A stretch of DNA of 64,000 nucleotides from Collybia mongolica (Eukaryota; Basidiomycota; Agaricomycetes; Agaricales; Clitocybaceae). Positions 37,139-49,700 of this stretch are shown in pieces. The DNA lies in the NCBI GenBank assembly GCA_013420905.1, contig JAAXNY010000017.1, positions 1,104,292 through 1,168,291 on the forward strand, given 5' to 3'. A program made the position numbers and the translations under genes. The first letter of the stretch is position 1, and every line of letters begins with the position of its first letter. The notes under the pieces were generated by a model that saw nothing but the letters and a program-made list of their open reading frames with translations, did not search any database and had not been told where the DNA came from.

Positions 37139-39254
37139 ATGGCGCCAAAATCCGTGCCAAATGGCAGTGCGGAAGCACCTATCGAGGTATCATCGCTGCC
37201 TCCCGTCGTTGGAATCAACTTTGGTGATTCGTTTGCCTCAATTGCTGTCTTTACCAAGGTGTGTAGATGGCTGTAAAATGAGATCGGATGAAGCTGATAG
37301 GCATTGTATTCAGGAAGGACTTGCAGAATGCATCGCAAATGAGGATGGAGAGCGTCAGATTGCGTGTGCAGTCTCTTTTTTTGGCGAGGAGATGGTGAGT
37401 ACCAACCTAATCGGATGATACGACGCGACTAAGGAGGCCATTTACACATCGCAGTACATCGGGAACCAAGCAAGCCATCAACTCGTAAAAAACTCCCAGA
37501 ATACGATTACAGGGTTCCGCAACCTGCTTGGGCTCAGGTACGTGTGGCTCATCCAGCCGTAGATTCCGAAAACGCTTATCGTCCGATACAGATTCTCCGA
37601 AATCCCGCAATCTGCGCAATCTGGGAAAAGCGCACCAGTCATCCAACACCCGGACGTTCCAGATGAACCTGCATACAAGGTCAACATCCTTCAGCCCGCA
37701 CCGACGCCCTTGCCGCAGAGTACCCACACTTCCAGCTATAACACACCGTTAGCCTCGCAGGTCGCGACCCCACGCTCAGAGCCTATCCCAGCAACGCGCA
37801 TTTTTACCGTATCTGAGGTGGCCACGATGTTCCTCAAGTCTCTTATCGAGTCCGCGGAGGCTTTCCTGGGGCGCAAAGTCACCGGCGCAGTCATCACTGT
37901 CCCCACATCGTTCACAGCAACCCAGAAAACCGCCCTCGAGAAAGCGGCTACTGACGCTGGGGTGCACGTCCTTCAGCTGCTTGAGGAAGCCGGTGCAGCT
38001 GTTGCAACTACTACTTCGCCCCTGTGGAGTCAAACGCTATCAGCAGATCGTACTCAACTGGTCGTGGACCTCGGCGCGTCCTCCCTCGCACTCACCCTCC
38101 TCTCCATCCGCGACGGCCTTGCGCATATACTTGAGTCCTCATCTTCCCCTTCGATCACTGCCGACCTTATCGATGCACACCTGGTCAAGTTTTTCGCTGC
38201 AGACTTCACCAAGAAAACCAAGATCCCGCTCAAGGTCTACCCAGCAGAGGGCGTCTCCGACGCCCGCGCAGAGGCAAAGCTCAAGCTCGCCATCGAGCAC
38301 ACGAAACGCACCATCTCCGCCTCCCCTGGCGCTGCCACCGTCTCCGTCGAATCCCTCAAAGATGGCGTGGACTATACCGGTTCCATCAACCGTATGCGCT
38401 TCGACCTCGTCGTGCGGAGTGTCTACGCCTCCGTCTCCAGCGCTATCATTGATCTCCTCACCACCGCTGGGGTCGATGCGCACGACGTCGACGAGGTCGT
38501 GTATGTCGGCGGCTCCACTTGCCTTCCAGGCTTGGACGAGCACATCATCACTGCCGTGGGCTTCCGTGAGGACCTCGAGACTCCGTTTGGGCGTGGGGCG
38601 GTCGTTGGAGGTGGGGTTGGGGACCCAACTACGGTCCTCGCGCGCGGGTGCGCGATACAGGCCGCGCTGGTGGCGTCAATCCCGGACGATGACGCACATC
38701 GCGAGCTGCGCGAGGCATATGAGCACGCAGCGGGCAGGAACAACGCCGTGCAGGCAATGAGCAGGACGGTCGGCGTCCTACTCCCTGGCAACGATAGCCC
38801 TCTTGGTGGGGTGTGGGTCCCTGTTGTCTACAAGGAGACGGCCCTACCGGCGCGGAGAGTCGTCAGATTCGACGCAGAGCTTGAGGATGCGAACAAGACC
38901 GTGGTGCTGGAGGTGTGGGAGGTGAAGGAAGTTATCCGCGTGGAGAAGATTGTGTCGCCGAAGCCAGAATTCGACGATGGAGAGGAAGAGGAAGACGAGG
39001 AGGAAGAAGAAGAGGAAGTCAAGCACCGAGAGGTAGAGAAAACCACTCCTCTCGGAGTCGTTCAACTTGCCGCGCTGTTGGGAATCAAACCTTCCGGGAA
39101 AAAGGCGGCGAAGGATCCGGGCAAAGGCAAGAAGCGCATGACGACGACGCTGGAAGTGCAGTTCGTCGTAGAGACGACCGGAGCGTTAAAGGTCGACGTC
39201 AAGGAGGTTGGGGACGGCGGGGCCACTGCGGGCTTGGTGGTTCCTGCCCCTTAG
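37139..39254 (+). CDS. SSZ1: Hsp70-family protein, Ssz1-like (ribosome-associated complex)
   Basis: Four exons (37139-37258, 37314-37394, 37455-37537, 37592-39254) give 648 aa in a consistent frame. The N-terminal ATPase fold is recognisable: GINFGDSFASIAVF (phosphate-1 loop, with the usual GIDLGTT altered), ECIANEDGERQIA, YIGNQASHQL, VTGAVITVPTSFTATQK, VLQLLEEAGAA, VVDLGASSLALTLLS and VYVGGSTCLPGL (adenosine loop). The first loop is degenerate and the C-terminal part is short, as in Ssz1/Pdr13, the Hsp70 that pairs with zuotin on the ribosome to assist nascent-chain folding. It differs from yeast Ssz1 (538 aa) in having an acidic run of about 15 Glu/Asp around 39000 and a longer tail. The upstream poly-T and pyrimidine tract (37080-37135) is a likely core promoter. 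The symbol is inferred from family features. Confidence 0.8.
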
Positions 39255-39635
39255 AACTGAGTTGTAGATGCATTTCTTTTTCGATACCGCCGGTCTGTTC
39301 GTCTCGTTCCAGAGTTTTGGGAGCAGGTTGTAACAGCCACGTTTGTTGTGTTTGTGGTAATGGTGCCGCTGGTGTGCTGATGATACAAAATCGTTCGGAC
39401 AGTTCATCGCGCGCGTTGGTGCTCGTAAGAATTGAAGCATACCCATCTTTACAGATAAATGACACGTAAGTCGAATCGCCACTACTCAATCCCTGCACTT
39501 CGCTTTGAGGCAGCCAGTGCATTCATGGAGCTGATGGGAACGGCGTTGACCACCGCTTGCTGGTAGCGTTGAGATAACCACCAATGTCCTCTTACAAATT
39601 GACTATCAATCGTACCGAGTCTCTGCTCCAAGACT
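39255..39635. other. 3' flank of the Ssz1-like gene
   Basis: No gene. This space contains the 3' untranslated region and terminator of the Hsp70-like gene and runs into the duplicated F-box segment that begins at about 39636. Confidence 0.4.
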
Positions 39636-40620
39636 CTACGTTAAATCCAACAAGAAGTGGTCCTGGCGCACGACCGACCCATACGAACATAACGGAGGTG
39701 CCGATATGGTGTTCCGTCGACTTACAGCTGAATAGCTGGGTCGGGAGGCCTCTTGACACATGAAGCGGCGTCGAGGTGGGTCGTAATGAGCTTTTGAGAA
39801 CTGCGGATGCAGCGTCAAACCCCTACACTTTGCTGGGACGCCAGTAGCTATGATGCTCAGCGTGGAGGGTAATTCGCAGTCCTACAGCCGTCGATGGTGC
39901 GAGTTAGAAAACGAAATGTTGACAGGATTGTTCAGTACAACGAACTCAAGATTCTTCCCCCCATTACCTTACAATTCGTGCTCTGTAGTCAATTGCGAAA
40001 ACCTATGTCTACCTTGAGCAAACATGACATTCCTCTGACAGTCTCATTTTGATTTCTACGTCGTCACGTTATTTGACTGACCACCAAATTTTATACCTTT
40101 ATGCCCACATCAAGTCTAAAGGTGACATTAATATTCTTTCCATCTGTACGGAGTTGTGGCTTTAAAGCCTGGAAACGCCTTTGAATGCTGGGTATATCCT
40201 CGAGTCCGCGATATTTAACATTCACGACACGCAGACCGCGGTTGGTGTCCTTGTGAATTGACACACGATAATTGCCGTTCTAAAAGGCCAAGAACGGAGT
40301 GAGGAGATGGTGCCGTACAACGCAATGTCTCGAGGTCCGGGAGGAGCTCTCTGCTGCCTATCATGTCGATTGTGGTGCCAGAGAGTGTAAACGCATCGCC
40401 GAGGACAAGCGTGATCAAATAGGATACCTTTCGCAGGACAGCTTTGAAATCTGAATCCGAGATGCGGCACACAAAGGCAAACGATTCAATAACTGGGGAT
40501 CTCTCTAGCATGGGAACAGAGTTGGCCTGCGAGAATGGATAGGTTGCTACCCTGGATTTGGCACAGTTGCATGCATAATACAGAGATCCTTCAGGAAGGG
40601 CATGTTCAGTCGCATGAAAT
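39636..40620 (-). repeat. Segmental duplication, unit A (F-box locus 3' part)
   Basis: This ~1-kb unit aligns with 40944-41780. Matching landmarks include gcacgac, ctgaatagctgggtcggga versus gtgaataactgggttggaa, gcgtcgaggtgggtc, ggaaacgcctttgaa versus ggaaacgccttcgaa, and ataattgccgttctaaaagg versus ataatttttgttctaaaagg. Divergence is well beyond a recent event. It contains the F-box fragment at 40160-40545. Confidence 0.75.
40160..40545 (-). pseudogene. F-box gene C-terminal fragment (duplicate of 41327-42556)
   Basis: From ATG 40511 the minus strand encodes MLERSPVIESF, then MIGSRELLPDLETLRCT and LLERQLSCVNS, aligning residue for residue with MLERSPVIESF, MIGSGELVPSLETLRCT and LLEQKLSSADP of the intact gene. 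The F-box and most LRR-like segments are absent, and the terminal residues are frameshifted. It is a truncated tandem duplicate. Confidence 0.75.
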
Positions 40621-40943
40621 ATCCGTTTGTACGTCTGAAAGGTACCCCTTCCGCGACCTTACACGCGAGTCATAAGACTAATGATATCTGATTATCACTC
40701 TGTGACTTCTTTAACCTGGATGGTAAAACTAAAGGTATACGTATGGGTCGAACCATGTTCGTGGCTAGAGGCTCCAGCAGCTACTTCTGCACACACAACA
40801 ATGCTCCAAAATATCCATCTAAGCACTCCCTAGCTATGTCTTCACTGCTATATATTGAGCGAAATAATATTTTCGACGAATTGCACCAGCAAGTTCCACC
40901 AGATATGCACTCTAAGACTACTTTAATCCAACAGTAACAAGCG

Positions 40944-41780
40944 GTCCCAGTGCACGACGAACCCATGCAAAGATAACAGAGGAGGCACCGATATCGCGTT
41001 CTGTAAACTTGCAAGTGAATAACTGGGTTGGAAGGGCCTCCCCGACAGACGAAGCTGCGTCGAGGTGGGTCACGAAAATCGTATTTTACAGTACAAAAAA
41101 CCCCCAGATTTATCCTTGTTCGAGGCGTTTTACGTGCAAGCCTTCCTCTGTAGCCAACTGCAAAAGTCAAAATTTACCTTACCTCAAGCGAAGACTATGA
41201 TTTCGTAACAGTCTCATTTGATTCGTACATCGTTCCACCGCTTGACTGATCGCCAACTTCAATACCTGTCTTCCCGTGCCAGGCGCCTGAACGCGACATT
41301 CTTTCCATTAGTACGGCGCTGTGGCTCTAAACCCGGAAACGCCTTCGAACGCTAGGTGCATCCCCGAGTCCGCGACAATCAACATTCAAGGCACGTGGAC
41401 CACGGTACCTTCGTGGGTCGGCGGACGATAATTTTTGTTCTAAAAGGGAGAGAGAGGAGTCAGGAGATGGCGTCGTACAACGCAATGTCTCGAGGCTCGG
41501 GACGAGCTCCCCACTCCCTATCATAATGATGATATCATCAGAAAGTGGGAGTTCGTCGCTGAGGGCAAGCATAGTCAGGCACGGTGTCTTCTTCAAGATG
41601 GTTATGAGATCTGTATCTGGAGCCCAATTTCCAAAGGTGAATGATTCAATCACAGGAGATCTCTCGAGCATCCACACGAGGTCTGCCCGCGGGAATGGGA
41701 TATTCAGGGCGTCTAATTGGGTGATACGGAAGTCCTTCAAAAACGGTATATCTAGCGGTCGGAAGTATACTCCTAGTTCA
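40944..41780 (-). repeat. Segmental duplication, unit B
   Basis: The partner of 39636-40620 in the same orientation, spanning the 3' end and 3' flank of the intact F-box gene. The ~300-bp spacer between the units (40640-40900) has its own diverged relative at about 44396-44540. Confidence 0.75.
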
Positions 41781-42556
41781 GTGAAAAATTCCACTGTGAA
41801 CGTTAATATTCGAAGGGTTGGTAGACGAATGTCGGAGGATGGTGGTGGGTTGAGACCATATTCCTGATCATATTGAATTCCACCTATGGATGCTTCAAAC
41901 TCGATCAAATTCGAACATTGGCTAAGTATAGAATGGATAGCTGCAGCGGTAAACGTGATTCTTGAGAATGTGAGGCTCGTCAACCGCGACCAAGCGAGAT
42001 TCAATGTTGGCCCACGATAGAAATTTCGCGATCCGAACATTGCGAAATTCCGTAGGTTGGGCGCTCTACTGAATAGTGTACCATATCGATATCCTTCAGG
42101 CTCGAATGTCAAGCCATTCCACCTAAGTGTTACGGACTCGAGGCATTCGAACTCGGGCGGGAAATTCAGCAAGCCTTTGAATATAGTCGCTGCCTCTGCT
42201 GTTACACAAAGGTTTATGAGCCTCCGAGAGTATTTGGACACGATATCATCGATATCGGTGGGGTGAAAAAAGTCTCTGACGTCGAGAGACACGCCAGAGG
42301 CCGGATTTTGCGACCAAAGCATGCGTAGGCATTCCTTGGCTACTGCTGGTGAAGTATCGACAATGAGAGCATTCCAAAGATACAGTTCACCCAGTGCGAT
42401 TTGTCTCCACCTTGAGCAAACATGGAGATACACCCAGGGGGTATCTGTGGGATCATGTTTCAAGTGAACATCATTTGTTATCGATAGGACGAATATCCTC
42501 GCCAATATTTCGGCTGGAAGCAGGTCCTCGTGCAAGAACTTTGCGTGCGAGCACAT
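41327..42556 (-). CDS. F-box/LRR-like protein, intact
   Basis: The frame is open from 42730, but the first ATG in it is at 42556, giving 409 residues beginning MCSHAKFLHEDL. Choosing this start places the F-box (LPAEILARIFVL ... TPWVYLHVCSRWRQIALGELYLW) at residues ~13-60, as is usual in agaricomycete F-box-like proteins. The remainder consists of leucine-rich segments (FECLESVTLRW, APNLRNFAMF, LPTLRILTF, VPSLETLRC) and a basic end (SVRRRFRV). It is the presumed parent of the truncated copy at 40160. Expected role: substrate adaptor in an SCF ubiquitin ligase; substrate unknown. Confidence 0.75.
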   Translation of the reverse strand: MCSHAKFLHEDLLPAEILARIFVLSITNDVHLKHDPTDTPWVYLHVCSRWRQIALGELYLWNALIVDTSPAVAKECLRMLWSQNPASGVSLDVRDFFHPTDIDDIVSKYSRRLINLCVTAEAATIFKGLLNFPPEFECLESVTLRWNGLTFEPEGYRYGTLFSRAPNLRNFAMFGSRNFYRGPTLNLAWSRLTSLTFSRITFTAAAIHSILSQCSNLIEFEASIGGIQYDQEYGLNPPPSSDIRLPTLRILTFTVEFFTELGVYFRPLDIPFLKDFRITQLDALNIPFPRADLVWMLERSPVIESFTFGNWAPDTDLITILKKTPCLTMLALSDELPLSDDIIIMIGSGELVPSLETLRCTTPSPDSSLSLLEQKLSSADPRRYRGPRALNVDCRGLGDAPSVRRRFRV

Positions 42557-44395
42557 CACTGAAGACGCTACGTTTGTGCTGGGCCTTTTGACTGTTATGC
42601 CCAGATCGGGCCCGTTCAGCTTGTATCGAAGCCCAGAAATCCTTTTTTGGGCTATGTATATACCGCTTTTCTTGTGATCTCCCCGAACTTCCTGCCTTTC
42701 ACAGGAAGGCTTGATTTGCGACTTCTTCAAGGCCTTGTTTGTTGACTGTTCGGCAACTGTTCGAAATCTTATAAGACTTGGGGAGTCAAAAGAAGTAGCT
42801 CACCTTTTCCTTGATGTTTTGGCTAAGGAGCGATTATGATCAATTAGGCGTTGGGAAGAGAAGAAGGCTTCGAGGTTAGCGCCGGCGTGTGAGTCACGGC
42901 AGTGCTATCGAAGAGACAGCAACACGAAACAATACGGAACAACACGGAACAAGACCATAGCCGAGCTCAAGCCGAGCGCTCGTTAGGGCTTTACAAGAAT
43001 ACCTCATAGGTAGGATGACCTACATTTGTAAGTGATTCAAGTGGGCACACTCCTTGAATGCACTAAACAAATAATCCCTCAGTCTCAGAGACTCACAGGG
43101 GCGTTGCAGGCAGTGGTGGTCGGCTTTGAGGTGCTTGGTCTGGGTTTCAACACCTGAGGAAAAGTCGCACCGAGACTGAGATTACAACATAGTATAGGCA
43201 GTTTGGTACTATTGCGTCGGTATTTGATTAGCGGCTGCTGAGAGGCAGGTATTGGGGGCCAGGGCTGGAGTAATGGACTACCTTTGCGAACGAGTACAGC
43301 GTCCATTCTCCGTCACTTAAGTATAGCCAAACGGGGCCGCGAAATCCCCTCTGTTCTGGAGGGGGGAGATGGTCCTGAACGCAAAGGAATAATCTCCTCC
43401 CGATGTACACAGTAGAAGACCACCACTGGAAATCTTGTGTCGCAATCACGGATCAATCAGCTTCTCCCCTCAAGAGGTCCTGGACTCTGCCATATTGAGG
43501 ATGCGGCTCGGCACATAGGTATCGTAGCTGAAGTTGTAAGATTAAGATAAGTCGTAATTTGAGTCGCATCCTGGCGTGCTGGCCGTCGACTGTGGAGTCT
43601 ATCGTTCGATTTGGTTCATAAACAGCATATTTTGGTCAGGCCTCAAAATAGTCGACGATGGCGTTGAATACTGAATATCGAACACTGAACACCGACTGAG
43701 CACGCAGATGTAGAGAACTTGTGAAATATGTTGATGGCAACTCTGAATCGAACATGGTCTTTTTTTTTTTGGTGTGTGGGAACTTTGTGATCCGATGTAG
43801 GGTCGGAAGTTATTGGGGTTTCTACCAGTTATCACCATCTTATCCACCGCCAGCTAGCTCGCCTCTACCTAAGTACCATTATCTGTCTCTCGTAATAGAG
43901 GAGTAACAAATGAGCTTGGACCTGTGGGTCATGTTGAAACTTACATCAAAATTACACATAGTCACCATTCCAGTCAATCGGGTGCGAACCCATTTATGTA
44001 CTTCGTGCTGTTAATACTCACAACTGTCTTACTCTCCGTATCTTCACTAGCCAACGTCGCTTAGAAAACACATATACTATCGCACGGCTTTCATCATCTA
44101 CATATGATGGCAGTGAGCAAGTCCTGACTCCAGGATCGTTGTGCCTACAATGATTGTGTCGAAACGCTGCTTCCTGACTCTTTATTTTGACAGAGACATT
44201 GTTCTTACCTGAAACCGCATTCCTACACCACCGTAACCCCTTCCGAGAGATTACGTGTAAGTCCCGAAGTTCAATCTGTGCCTTCACTTTTTGGAACACC
44301 CGTTAGCTGACGCGTCAAGAATTACAGTCACAGGGCCGCACTCGGACATCATCCTTCGCATTACTACCGTGTCACGGTTTGTGGAGGGTAAGGCC
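42557..44395. other. Intergenic, no supportable gene
   Basis: The first ~170 bp upstream of the F-box ATG stay open but lack a start codon and probably form the 5' leader. The remaining sequence has no recognisable gene, RNA or repeat, apart from a 10-T run near 43761. Confidence 0.4.
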
Positions 44396-44540
44396 AAACT
44401 CGATATGGGTCAACCCATGACCGTGATCAGAGGTTCCAATCGCCATTTATGCATACGCAACAATACTCCGAGGTACCCTTATATGCAAGTCCTTAGCTTA
44501 GACTTCATTACTAACTCCTATTTTGGTTTGGGACGGTCGC
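44396..44540 (+). repeat. Third diverged copy of the F-box spacer segment
   Basis: The stretch containing atatgggtcaacccatgaccgt, agaggttcca and acgcaacaatactccga resembles 40738-40860 (gtatgggtcgaaccatgttcgt, agaggctcca, acacaacaatgctccaa). It indicates that the F-box locus has been duplicated at least twice. Confidence 0.5.
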
Positions 44541-45441
44541 CGATTGAAATTATCAAACTAACGTTTCTCCAGGACATTAGGATGTCAACAATGCTCGCGC
44601 GCGAGCCCACCAAAGCTTCAATCGCGGCGATCAAGTGATGTTCCCCCAAACGCGATACAGGCGACAATGAGAAAGTCGGTTTCTGGGACTGTGGAGGGTA
44701 TAAATTACCCTGATGACAGGTTTCCTCCGGAAGATTTCTCTCTTCTCGAGAGCCAAAGAGAAGGAAGGACGCTGCTCAAATGAAGCCTATCCTCGAAGCT
44801 ATCGGTCCTTTCAAGAAGAATACTCTTCCACCGCAACCGCAGAACGCGGCGGATCCTGCTGAATCAGCGACGCCCTTGAATCCATGAGACATTGAACACG
44901 ATGTTCCCGTTGAAAAGACATCACTTGAATTATTCCTCGCTTTCGGATCACCTCCACACAGGCCATGACAGTATCTAAATGATATAATATCCGAAAGTAT
45001 TACAATACTAAATGCATCCACAGATGATCTCAACACGCCTACATTCCTCGCTTTCATCATTCCTTTTGATGATAGATTATGAGATTACGAGCATTATGAA
45101 ACGTCCATCAATTTGGAAATCTCAATACAACGTCGGTTCCACAGAAGTTCCTTCCGAATCCAGAGGAATTACATATTTTCGTTACAGGAATCAATCATCC
45201 CTCCCCTGGCACGGGCGCAGGCTACGTATATGTTGCAGTCGCGTTCCTGAATTTCGACTGTTCACCCACTGTGTTTATGATACCGTTCCTCTTTTTAGTT
45301 CGCTACAGCTTCCGTTTTAGGAAGACTGCTCGTTCGATATTACCTGAAAAATTTGTTGGATGCCATCTACTCCATTCTACGATAGATTTCTGCCCTATCT
45401 TGTGTAACAAGGCGAATCCCTAATTACTTTTTGCACTCAAC

Positions 45442-45620
45442 GTGCTACTACCGTACACTCTCAGAAGCCTTCAAACGTTTCTTATGGACCTCACGGATAT
45501 GAGCCCATTTGGTTGGAATTATTTACTCAAGCATTTCGTTATTCCAACTGTTTCAAAGTTACATTTACGTCCGTTACGTATAAGGCACTGGGAGTCGAAG
45601 ACAAGAAATATGCACCGCAG
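45442..45620 (+). pseudogene. Possible F-box/LRR relic
   Basis: An open frame encodes TLRSLQTFLMDLTDM, then LLKHFVIPTVSKLHLRPL, whose leucine spacing is similar to the LRR-like part of the F-box gene at 34516 (LPALKTLNLKI..LKPMTLLALKLLAI). There is no F-box and the surrounding frames are broken. The assignment is weak. Confidence 0.3.
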
Positions 45621-45879
45621 TCGCGCTGTCGACGATGAAGGCTTTGTCGGACTGATCGCGAATGTCAGTAGGACCGATATCAGATTTGGCTTGGCGCCTT
45701 GTGGAACATTCTATTTGTTCTGCGGTTCACTTTTTTCAGCCTTGTTGGCATTTCCATTTCGTTGTATTGATGGGCGGGCAGCCTACGTTTCGTCCACCGA
45801 TTTACCAGCCATCCCTCCTCCGGCGCGAACACACTATCCTACTTCCTGCCCATATCGTTTGCAGTAGATACAAAGGGAT

Positions 45880-46704
45880 GAGCCACGACGCAAACTAGAG
45901 TTGCGGGCCACAAGAGCTTCAGGGAGCACAATGGCAGACATAGCGGCATCAGCAGCAATCATTTGCTGTTCAGTATCAAAGCGGGCAATGATGTCACCGG
46001 AACCAAAGAGTTCACGGAAGTAGAAGTGACGAGGCCGTTAGCGGCGGAATGATGGACGCCACGTAGTTCAGCTGGGGATAATTCAAGGAGCATGAAGATA
46101 CGGAGGAATTTTTCAACGGTAGACGTACCCGTGTCCCAAATTCATCGTATCAAGGTCGTGAAGTTTTATCGTTGTTTTGGGGAAAGGAGTGGTTAGGGAG
46201 TGACGAATTTGGAGCGCTTCCTGGATAACCGTGACCTGGGAGATGCTAGTAAGTCCGTAGAGTTCATGATGGCCTTTGAGGGTAGTACTCAAGTTCAGGT
46301 GTCCCACATTTCGTGTAGATGTGCGCGCAAACCGCAGTGACGTTGATTGAGTAAACCATGTGCGCACGTGGTTCCAAAACTGGGTCTTATTCATAGACAG
46401 TACCATCGGGGTGGCGGTCGAGTCGTGATGATTATTGGAGAACGCAGTTTTTGTAAGAATGCCAGTCGTCGGCATTTTGTCTAAAGCGGACTCGTTGCCC
46501 CAGTAACCTTCTTTGGTCGAAAAAGGGCGACATTGAGGGATGGGAGAGGTCGGATTGTAAAGGAGTCATGGCTGAGCAGGAGAGGTGGAAGCCACAGAAG
46601 ATGTTGAACATGCCAGATCTGACGTTGAAGCTGCCTGAGTAGACACCATATTGCAGCATGAACCGCGAGATTACGAGGGGTAGAAAAGCGTATGAGAAGT
46701 CCAC
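45880..46704 (-). pseudogene. Unrecognised decayed protein-coding locus
   Basis: Several minus-strand frames look coding but are interrupted: one from about 46475 with NKTQFWNHVRTWFTQS and LTSISQVTVIQEAL, then LRIFMLLELSPAELRGVHHS near 46060-46110, then FYFRELFGSGDIIARFDTEQ near 45950-46030. Continuity of composition suggests one protein of roughly 250 residues disrupted by frameshifts or stops. I do not recognise the family; a transposon-encoded protein is possible. Confidence 0.35.
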
Positions 46705-49700
46705 TGGGCGAGGTAACTATCGAGGGGAATAGAGACTAATAAGGCCCATAACCTGTTAGAATTTAGATACAGTACACACTACTCTCAGTCGCGTCTCATA
46801 CTGAAATGGCACGACCGTCATTGACACCATACCTAGACCAACCTTAAGTAATTTATACGTAAGTGATAGTGTGAAAAAAGCGTAGGAGGGGATGCACATA
46901 CCGCATTCGCGCATAGTGGAACAATCGAGGCTGGAACGACGTCTTTTTGGGGAAGGATAGGGTGTGTGTTCATTAAGGTCAAGTAAGGCCCTCTTCCAAT
47001 AAATTCATATTAAAGAAGGCGAAAGTGTCTAGATGAAGGAACGAGACAATACCCTTCGCAATTCACACTGGACTATAATGATTTAGAGGAAATAATCTCG
47101 CGTTGTTCATTTCGCTGCAAAGGTTTCAGAAAGACAGAAAGCTCGCCGTTTAATTGTGTTCAACTGGGAGTTGACCTGACACAGACCCTTGGTAAGAAGA
47201 ATCGAGCAGGAGACGATGCGATGTACTAACCTAACATAAAGCATCACACCGAAGGCAATGTATCGTTTGCAAATTCGAACAAACCAGGAAAATCATAAAA
47301 TTCGTCCATGAATGGGGTTTGCTTATGTTAAAAACGGTATCGAGATGTACGGGCGTTGAAACTCTCGAGTGCGCAGAACGCCCACAATATCTAGCATGAC
47401 ACTGGGTGGACCCTCAGAACGTACGTCAGGTAAGATCACCAATGCACGTCCGACACTCTCGTTGTAATCATTTGTGCATTGCGTCGCAGTTCTGCCAATA
47501 AAGTAAAACGTGCCCTATAGTCAAGTGTTTCGTATTGGCGCTAAGGACTTCACCGATTAGTTGATGAATAGGATGAGAAGGCACGCTAGAAGGTGATCGT
47601 GATGGTTATAAATAATCTACCAAGTATGGATCAACAGGTGGGCGTGGGTATAAGGGACCTCCATGTAGTGCGCACTTCGTCATCATTGGGTGCTATGTTA
47701 GTTCGTCTTCGAGCGGTTGGGAAATACCATCCCGAGGGGGGAATTTGTTGAGGTGTCGAAGGGCCTGAGGTGCGTCTAGTCGATAAGAACCCCGTCGTGA
47801 TGTTCTTGCGCTAAAAACTGGTCAGCGGTCGAGGTGCGAAGGATCAGGGAAGGCACCGATGTGAAGACAGCAGTAATGAAACAGAATGTTACGCGTTGCA
47901 CGGATGGAGCGGATCCGTTCCGTCCGGAAGTGGAGCGGTGGGGGGTCCGCGTAATGGAAGGCAGCTTCGGTCCCGGGCATCGTCAAAACGTGTATGCTTG
48001 CCACTTCGTTCTCCCTGCCTTGGTTGTAGAGTTCGATTCCTGTCATAGTCCACGACATAGATCACTCAACCCTACCCGTTGTAAAAGAGCGTTTCGACGC
48101 GACCGGGGGCCAGGCGCCTCGTGTCGGCGTTGGCGGCTTGCCGCTCCGGCGGTCGGTTTGTGGGCGAGGCGCACAGGGGTACATAGTCGCTATTTCGGAC
48201 ACACACAGAGAGTGGAGCAATTACTTCGGAGGTTGCCTAGGCGCGAGAACCGAATAAAAGGCTTCTCCTTCTATATGATACGTGTGTAGCTCGTCAACGA
48301 AGCTAGCGTTTCAATCTAGTATTCCATCAGAGATGAGGCATGGGGCGACAGGTAAAAATAGACATACGGATAAAAAAAGGCGCATAGTATCTTCTTCGAG
48401 CGCACGTCAATCCAGGGGGGAAGTGAACGTATTGAGTGTCAGGCGAGGTTTTCTTACGTCAAATGCGAGCCTGTGACTTGAGCGGAGAGGTGGACATGAG
48501 CATGACAAACCGTGTTGTCCGGTAATACCTTTCAGGAATTCCGGGCATCCGACACTTTGAACCTTGAACTGCGATGGACAGTTTTACTTATGATAGAGAC
48601 GGAGAGATTCCCCGGTAGCTGGGTTGTACCGGAACGAGCGTATATTAGAGACTGATAAGAGACCAGAAGGGAAGGAAAATCCGAGAAACAGTTGGATCGG
48701 TGATATCATTGACATCTGAAGCTAGAGACATCGGAAATCTCCCTGCAAGGATGGAGAACACAGGCTAATGGATTTGTACGTGTCACGATCGTAGTCCAGC
48801 GAAGAGCAGAAGGTCATTTCAAGCGAGGGAACGCGCTGCCGGGTATTTTCATCCTATAAGAGGTGGGTGGCATTGGAATACCGTGCTGAAAATAATGACG
48901 CGAGTGGAAAGTAAAGTCCGTCCTGGGATTCGAGCGCGCAGCTGCCCCGGGGAGCGAGTTCGTGTATGTCGGGCGGCTGGTATTCGTCCAAGCATCGAGG
49001 AAACGGGAAATGGACTCATCTCACTATCCTCGACGGACTGAGACCTGAATGAGCGGCAACCCACTGCGCCCTGGAACCGTGCTAGAGGCAAAAGGATACT
49101 CAACGGAGGGGTTTACGGAGGAGGATTGCGTTCGTCACGATGGGTTGTCCATTGAAAAGATATCGTATCCGGTACGAAGGTGGCTCGTTCTTCTCAGAGG
49201 CGAGTGAACACGCCAAAACCCAACAGTTCTACGCGTCATGCACGGTTCATTGGTGAAGGGCGCTTGGGCTTCTCACTCGCCAGCGGTCGCGAGGCGAAGG
49301 GCGGGGACTAATCCAGACAAAAGAGACCATATTGGGAAACTCGGGTAGAGTTGACGATCCTTCGATGTAGCGGAAGTCGGGGCAGGATGTGTGTTCCTCG
49401 TACTTCTAGCAGATTCCGCCGGAAGGAAAGGAGAGGTAGAAGCCGCATGTTATGTCGAAGGATTGTCTGTTGCGTCGTTGGATAACCTCCAAGGATCGAC
49501 CGATAAGCATGTTGGACGAGCCACGATACTTGTGGTTTGGAAATCGGCGAGGAGGGGGGCGGACTCACGAGGAGCGCGGTCCATTCTGGGACGATCGTTC
49601 TGTTCTCTAAGACATGGTGCACTAGACTTGGCTGGACTTTTGTGGGATTTTGGAGAGCGTTTCTCGGGGGAATACATCCTGCGCTCTTTAGAGGATTTCA

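Noticed and set aside
37981..38760. Long plus-strand frame of 259 codons in the Hsp70-like gene
   Set aside because: Shifted frame of the Ssz1-like coding exon; Ser/Thr/Pro-rich with no domain.
43745..43910. Small ORF around the poly-T near 43761
   Set aside because: Low-complexity start and no homologue; chance open frame.
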